From contig FLMG01003874.1 of the NCBI GenBank assembly GCA_900088475.1, positions 1-40,300 on the forward strand: a stretch of DNA of 40,300 bases, in the 5' to 3' direction. Below, one piece after another: positions 38,197 to 40,300 of the stretch. The position numbers and the translations under genes are program-made. Position 1 is the stretch's first letter. Each line of letters starts with the position of its first letter. The notes under the pieces are model-generated. The model was given only the letters and a program-made list of their open reading frames with translations. It ran no database searches and was not told the DNA's origin. This DNA is from Hyphochytrium catenoides. Lineage: Eukaryota > Sar > Hyphochytriomycetes > Hyphochytriales > Hyphochytriaceae.

Positions 38197-40300
38197 ATGC
38201 CGCCTCAGAATGAGACTCAGGATGAAGCCCGCGCGGCTGCGGCTGTGCAAATGGCAGCCAAGCGTCTTGTGCGGAGAGGAACCAACTCCTCGGAACTCTC
38301 GTTTGGTAACAGAGCTTCTCTGGTCAATCTGCTCTTCCCAACAACACCTGTTCGGGCAGCTAGCAACGCGCCTGAACCACTGTCTTTTGGACTTTCGCCA
38401 GGAAAGAGCATTTTTTTCAACCGAGTGGCTGATCCTGCTGGCATCTATGAGTCCCCAGAAGTGTTTGCCCAATCTCCTCCAAAGCCAAAATTCACCGAAG
38501 CAGTACCCGCTGAGCAGAAGCTTGCCAATGCGATCACAGCTAGCGCCCATGTAGCTTATAAACTGAGCGACATCCTCTTTTTATATCCAGCAGCGGCACC
38601 GGAATTTGGCGATGAAGCCTTAGGCTGGCAGGAGGAGGGTATTCCTAACGCCTTTGGCTATCCCGGAAAGGTTACTAAAATGCATAGCCGCAATGGCGCT
38701 GCGGGGACTGTGCATGGTGCCCTCCTGACGGGCGAGCACGCTTCTGTCCTGTGCTCTGGACAGTCACTGCCGCTCATGATTCCCTCCATGTACCGGATTG
38801 CCAGGTCCAGAATTCCGACGGTCTTTCACGTTGCAGCCGAGAGTACGGAGGACGATTTATCTCTCATTAACTCTCACGATGACGTGATGGCAGTTCGCCA
38901 CGCTGGCTTCGCCATGCTCTCCTCGTCGACGCCACAAGAGAGCCATGACCTTTCAGTCATCGCACACATTGCATCTCTCCAGCAAAGTTCTCCTTTCCTA
39001 CATTTCTTTGACGGGAAAACTGCTTCCAAGGAGCTCTCTGCTGTAAAGCTTCTCTCCACAGAGACACTGAAGAACATTGCCCAATCTGAAGGGGTACAAC
39101 GCCACCGCAACAGGCTAGAGACCGGAAACGCTTCTTCTTCAAGCGCAACTTCGTTCCGCGATGCGGCGCTTGTTCATGACTTGGTATCTTTGATGAACTC
39201 TCTAACAAATGTTCTTGGTAAAGAGTACCAGCCGTTTGAGTATCATGGGGCAGCAGATGCTGAGGCCGTGGTGGTGGTAATGGGAACTGCGGGCGCCGTA
39301 CTTCACGAGGTGATTGATCATCTCCGCCTTGGAAGGAGAAAATTCGGTTTACTCAAGGTCAGACTGTTTAGGCCCTGGTCTGCGGAGCACTTCCTGAAAG
39401 CCTTGCCTTCCACTGTGCGGCGCATTGCCGTACTCGATCGTTGTGGGGAGTATGCTGGGGAAGCTGACCCTCTGTATATGGACGTCCAGTCCTCCATCTC
39501 CTCGGCGGATTGGTTTGGCAAGGCACCTCAAGTGGTTGGTGGTCGCTATGGCACTACAAGCGCGGGGTTTACGGCTGAGATGGCCGCGGCTGTCTTCTCC
39601 TACCTCGAAGGCGAAGTTATTGCTCATTCCTTTGCAGTGGGCTTCGAAGATCCTCTGGGCGTTCACCTCTCCATTCCCGTTCCCAAGAAGCTAAAGCTAA
39701 ACGCTCTCTCTAGACACATTGTGCTCTGGGACGAGGTACCGGGCGCCTCTAAGAACAGTGTGCTTGAGCATCAGGACCTCGTCATGCACCTTCATGAGCA
39801 CGATGACCTCAGTGTGCAGGGTACTTTTAGCTTGGATAGTAGGAAGGCCTTGGTGGCCAGCAGGAGCAATCTATCCTTTTATGTGAAGGGAAAGCAGCCC
39901 AGCTTCGTTCCAGACGCGGTATACGGAGACCTGGTGGCCTGCGCGTCGGAGTCTTTGCTTGGACTATTCGATGTTACTGCTAACCTTAAAAATGGAGGTA
40001 TTTTTCTCCTAAACAGCTCTGGGGAAGGCGAACTGGAAGATCGGTTCTCCTCCTCTCTCAAGTTCCAGTTGGCCACTATGCAGGCGCGTGTACTGGTTCT
40101 GGATGCGCAAAAGGTGGCTGATGAGTTTGGCTTGAGCGTATCCCGAGTCATGCAGCTTGCAGCCATCTCTCTTTTGGATCTTGTAGAGGAGTCAGTGCTA
40201 AACGGGCTCATCAGCACTGCAACTCCGGAGTCAGTCCTGCAGCACATTGAAGGCGCACTCATGCCCGTTCTCTACTCTTCAAAATGGGTGTTACGTGAGG
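38197..40300 (+). CDS. POR-domain enzyme, sulfite reductase/PFOR-like (partial)
   Basis: An intronless frame from MPPQNETQDEARAA continues past the window end: 701 codons so far. It follows pyruvate:ferredoxin/flavodoxin oxidoreductase domains: ANAITASAHVAYKLSDILFL (domain I), NGAAGTVHGALLTGEHAS, MIPSMYRIARSRIPTVFHVA, HDDVMAVRHAGFAMLSSSTP followed by QESHDL, HFFDGKTASKEL, AEAVVVVMGTAG, FGLLKVRLFRPWSAEHFLKA (domain II), IAVLDR, and a gamma-type domain (GGIFLLNS). The usual YPITPSS at the pyruvate site is replaced by YPAAAPEFGDEA. POR-like halves without that motif occur in fungal sulfite reductase subunits (MET10, MET5/ECM17). The last residues, LYSSKWVLRE, resemble FKSSWLIGSD of ECM17. A sulfite reductase subunit is therefore the favoured reading, pyruvate:NADP+ oxidoreductase the alternative. 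No organellar presequence is obvious. The C-terminal half is outside the window. Confidence 0.75.
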   Translation, partial: MPPQNETQDEARAAAAVQMAAKRLVRRGTNSSELSFGNRASLVNLLFPTTPVRAASNAPEPLSFGLSPGKSIFFNRVADPAGIYESPEVFAQSPPKPKFTEAVPAEQKLANAITASAHVAYKLSDILFLYPAAAPEFGDEALGWQEEGIPNAFGYPGKVTKMHSRNGAAGTVHGALLTGEHASVLCSGQSLPLMIPSMYRIARSRIPTVFHVAAESTEDDLSLINSHDDVMAVRHAGFAMLSSSTPQESHDLSVIAHIASLQQSSPFLHFFDGKTASKELSAVKLLSTETLKNIAQSEGVQRHRNRLETGNASSSSATSFRDAALVHDLVSLMNSLTNVLGKEYQPFEYHGAADAEAVVVVMGTAGAVLHEVIDHLRLGRRKFGLLKVRLFRPWSAEHFLKALPSTVRRIAVLDRCGEYAGEADPLYMDVQSSISSADWFGKAPQVVGGRYGTTSAGFTAEMAAAVFSYLEGEVIAHSFAVGFEDPLGVHLSIPVPKKLKLNALSRHIVLWDEVPGASKNSVLEHQDLVMHLHEHDDLSVQGTFSLDSRKALVASRSNLSFYVKGKQPSFVPDAVYGDLVACASESLLGLFDVTANLKNGGIFLLNSSGEGELEDRFSSSLKFQLATMQARVLVLDAQKVADEFGLSVSRVMQLAAISLLDLVEESVLNGLISTATPESVLQHIEGALMPVLYSSKWVLRE

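Noticed and set aside
1-40300. CRISPR arrays, prophage, IS elements, rRNA genes
   Set aside because: None seen; the window is spliced eukaryotic nuclear DNA with only microsatellites, one local tandem repeat and one short inverted repeat.

Overview
This is a gene-dense piece of a nuclear genome from a unicellular eukaryote. Almost every gene is split by short GT-AG introns, most of them 55-80 nt with pyrimidine-rich 3' ends. There is no operon structure, Shine-Dalgarno signal or prokaryotic mobile element. The gene content fits a free-living or facultatively parasitic protist: a PH-START-DUF1336 (EDR2-like) lipid protein, a peroxin, a CCT-like chaperonin of the BBS/MKKS kind, TRAPP and SNARE trafficking proteins, and a POR-domain protein of the sulfite reductase/pyruvate oxidoreductase kind. 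With GC somewhat under one half and compact introns, an alveolate such as Perkinsus is my best guess, but the sequence alone does not prove this.

Layout. 1-2008: microsatellite-rich DNA with no firm gene. 2009-4567 (+): PH-START-DUF1336 protein, followed by a tandem repeat containing copies of its own last codons. 5192-6675 (+): PRCC-like splicing-associated protein. 6865-7371 (-): acidic ribosomal stalk protein P1 with a 5'UTR intron. 8204-8541 (+): possible tiny spliced gene. 8786-9617 (-): TRAPPC5. 10273-15101 (+): TMEM260-type protein O-mannosyltransferase in 18 exons. 15217-16748 (-): Qa-SNARE of the syntaxin-7/SYP2 kind. 16842-17925 (-): two unrecognised reading frames. 18018-20241 (+): PEX3. 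20451-23107 (-): CCT-like chaperonin. 24037-25098 (+): intronless rolling-stone/AIG1-like membrane protein. 25934-28791 (+): arginyl-tRNA synthetase. 28860-29719 (-): isochorismatase-domain protein. 30609-33338 (+): PITAIRE cyclin-dependent kinase with a His-rich tail. 33803-34228 (+): orphan ORF. 35092-36893 (+): an unrecognised multi-pass membrane protein made of two homologous modules. 38197-40300 (+, runs off the end): POR-domain enzyme.

The genes are not one pathway. Three concern membrane traffic (TRAPPC5, the SNARE and the EDR2-like lipid protein), one peroxisome biogenesis (PEX3), three RNA and translation (PRCC, P1, ArgRS), and one transcription (CDK12/CTK1-like). I rebuilt exon structures by hand from splice signals, reading-phase continuity and family conservation. 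In each spliced gene called with confidence above 0.7 the summed exon length is a multiple of three. The most unusual items are the two-module membrane protein with a reading-frame change, the intronless POR protein lacking the usual YPIT motif, the chaperonin with an altered GDGTT motif, the kinase with DWG in place of DFG, and the P1 protein with an atypical C-terminus.
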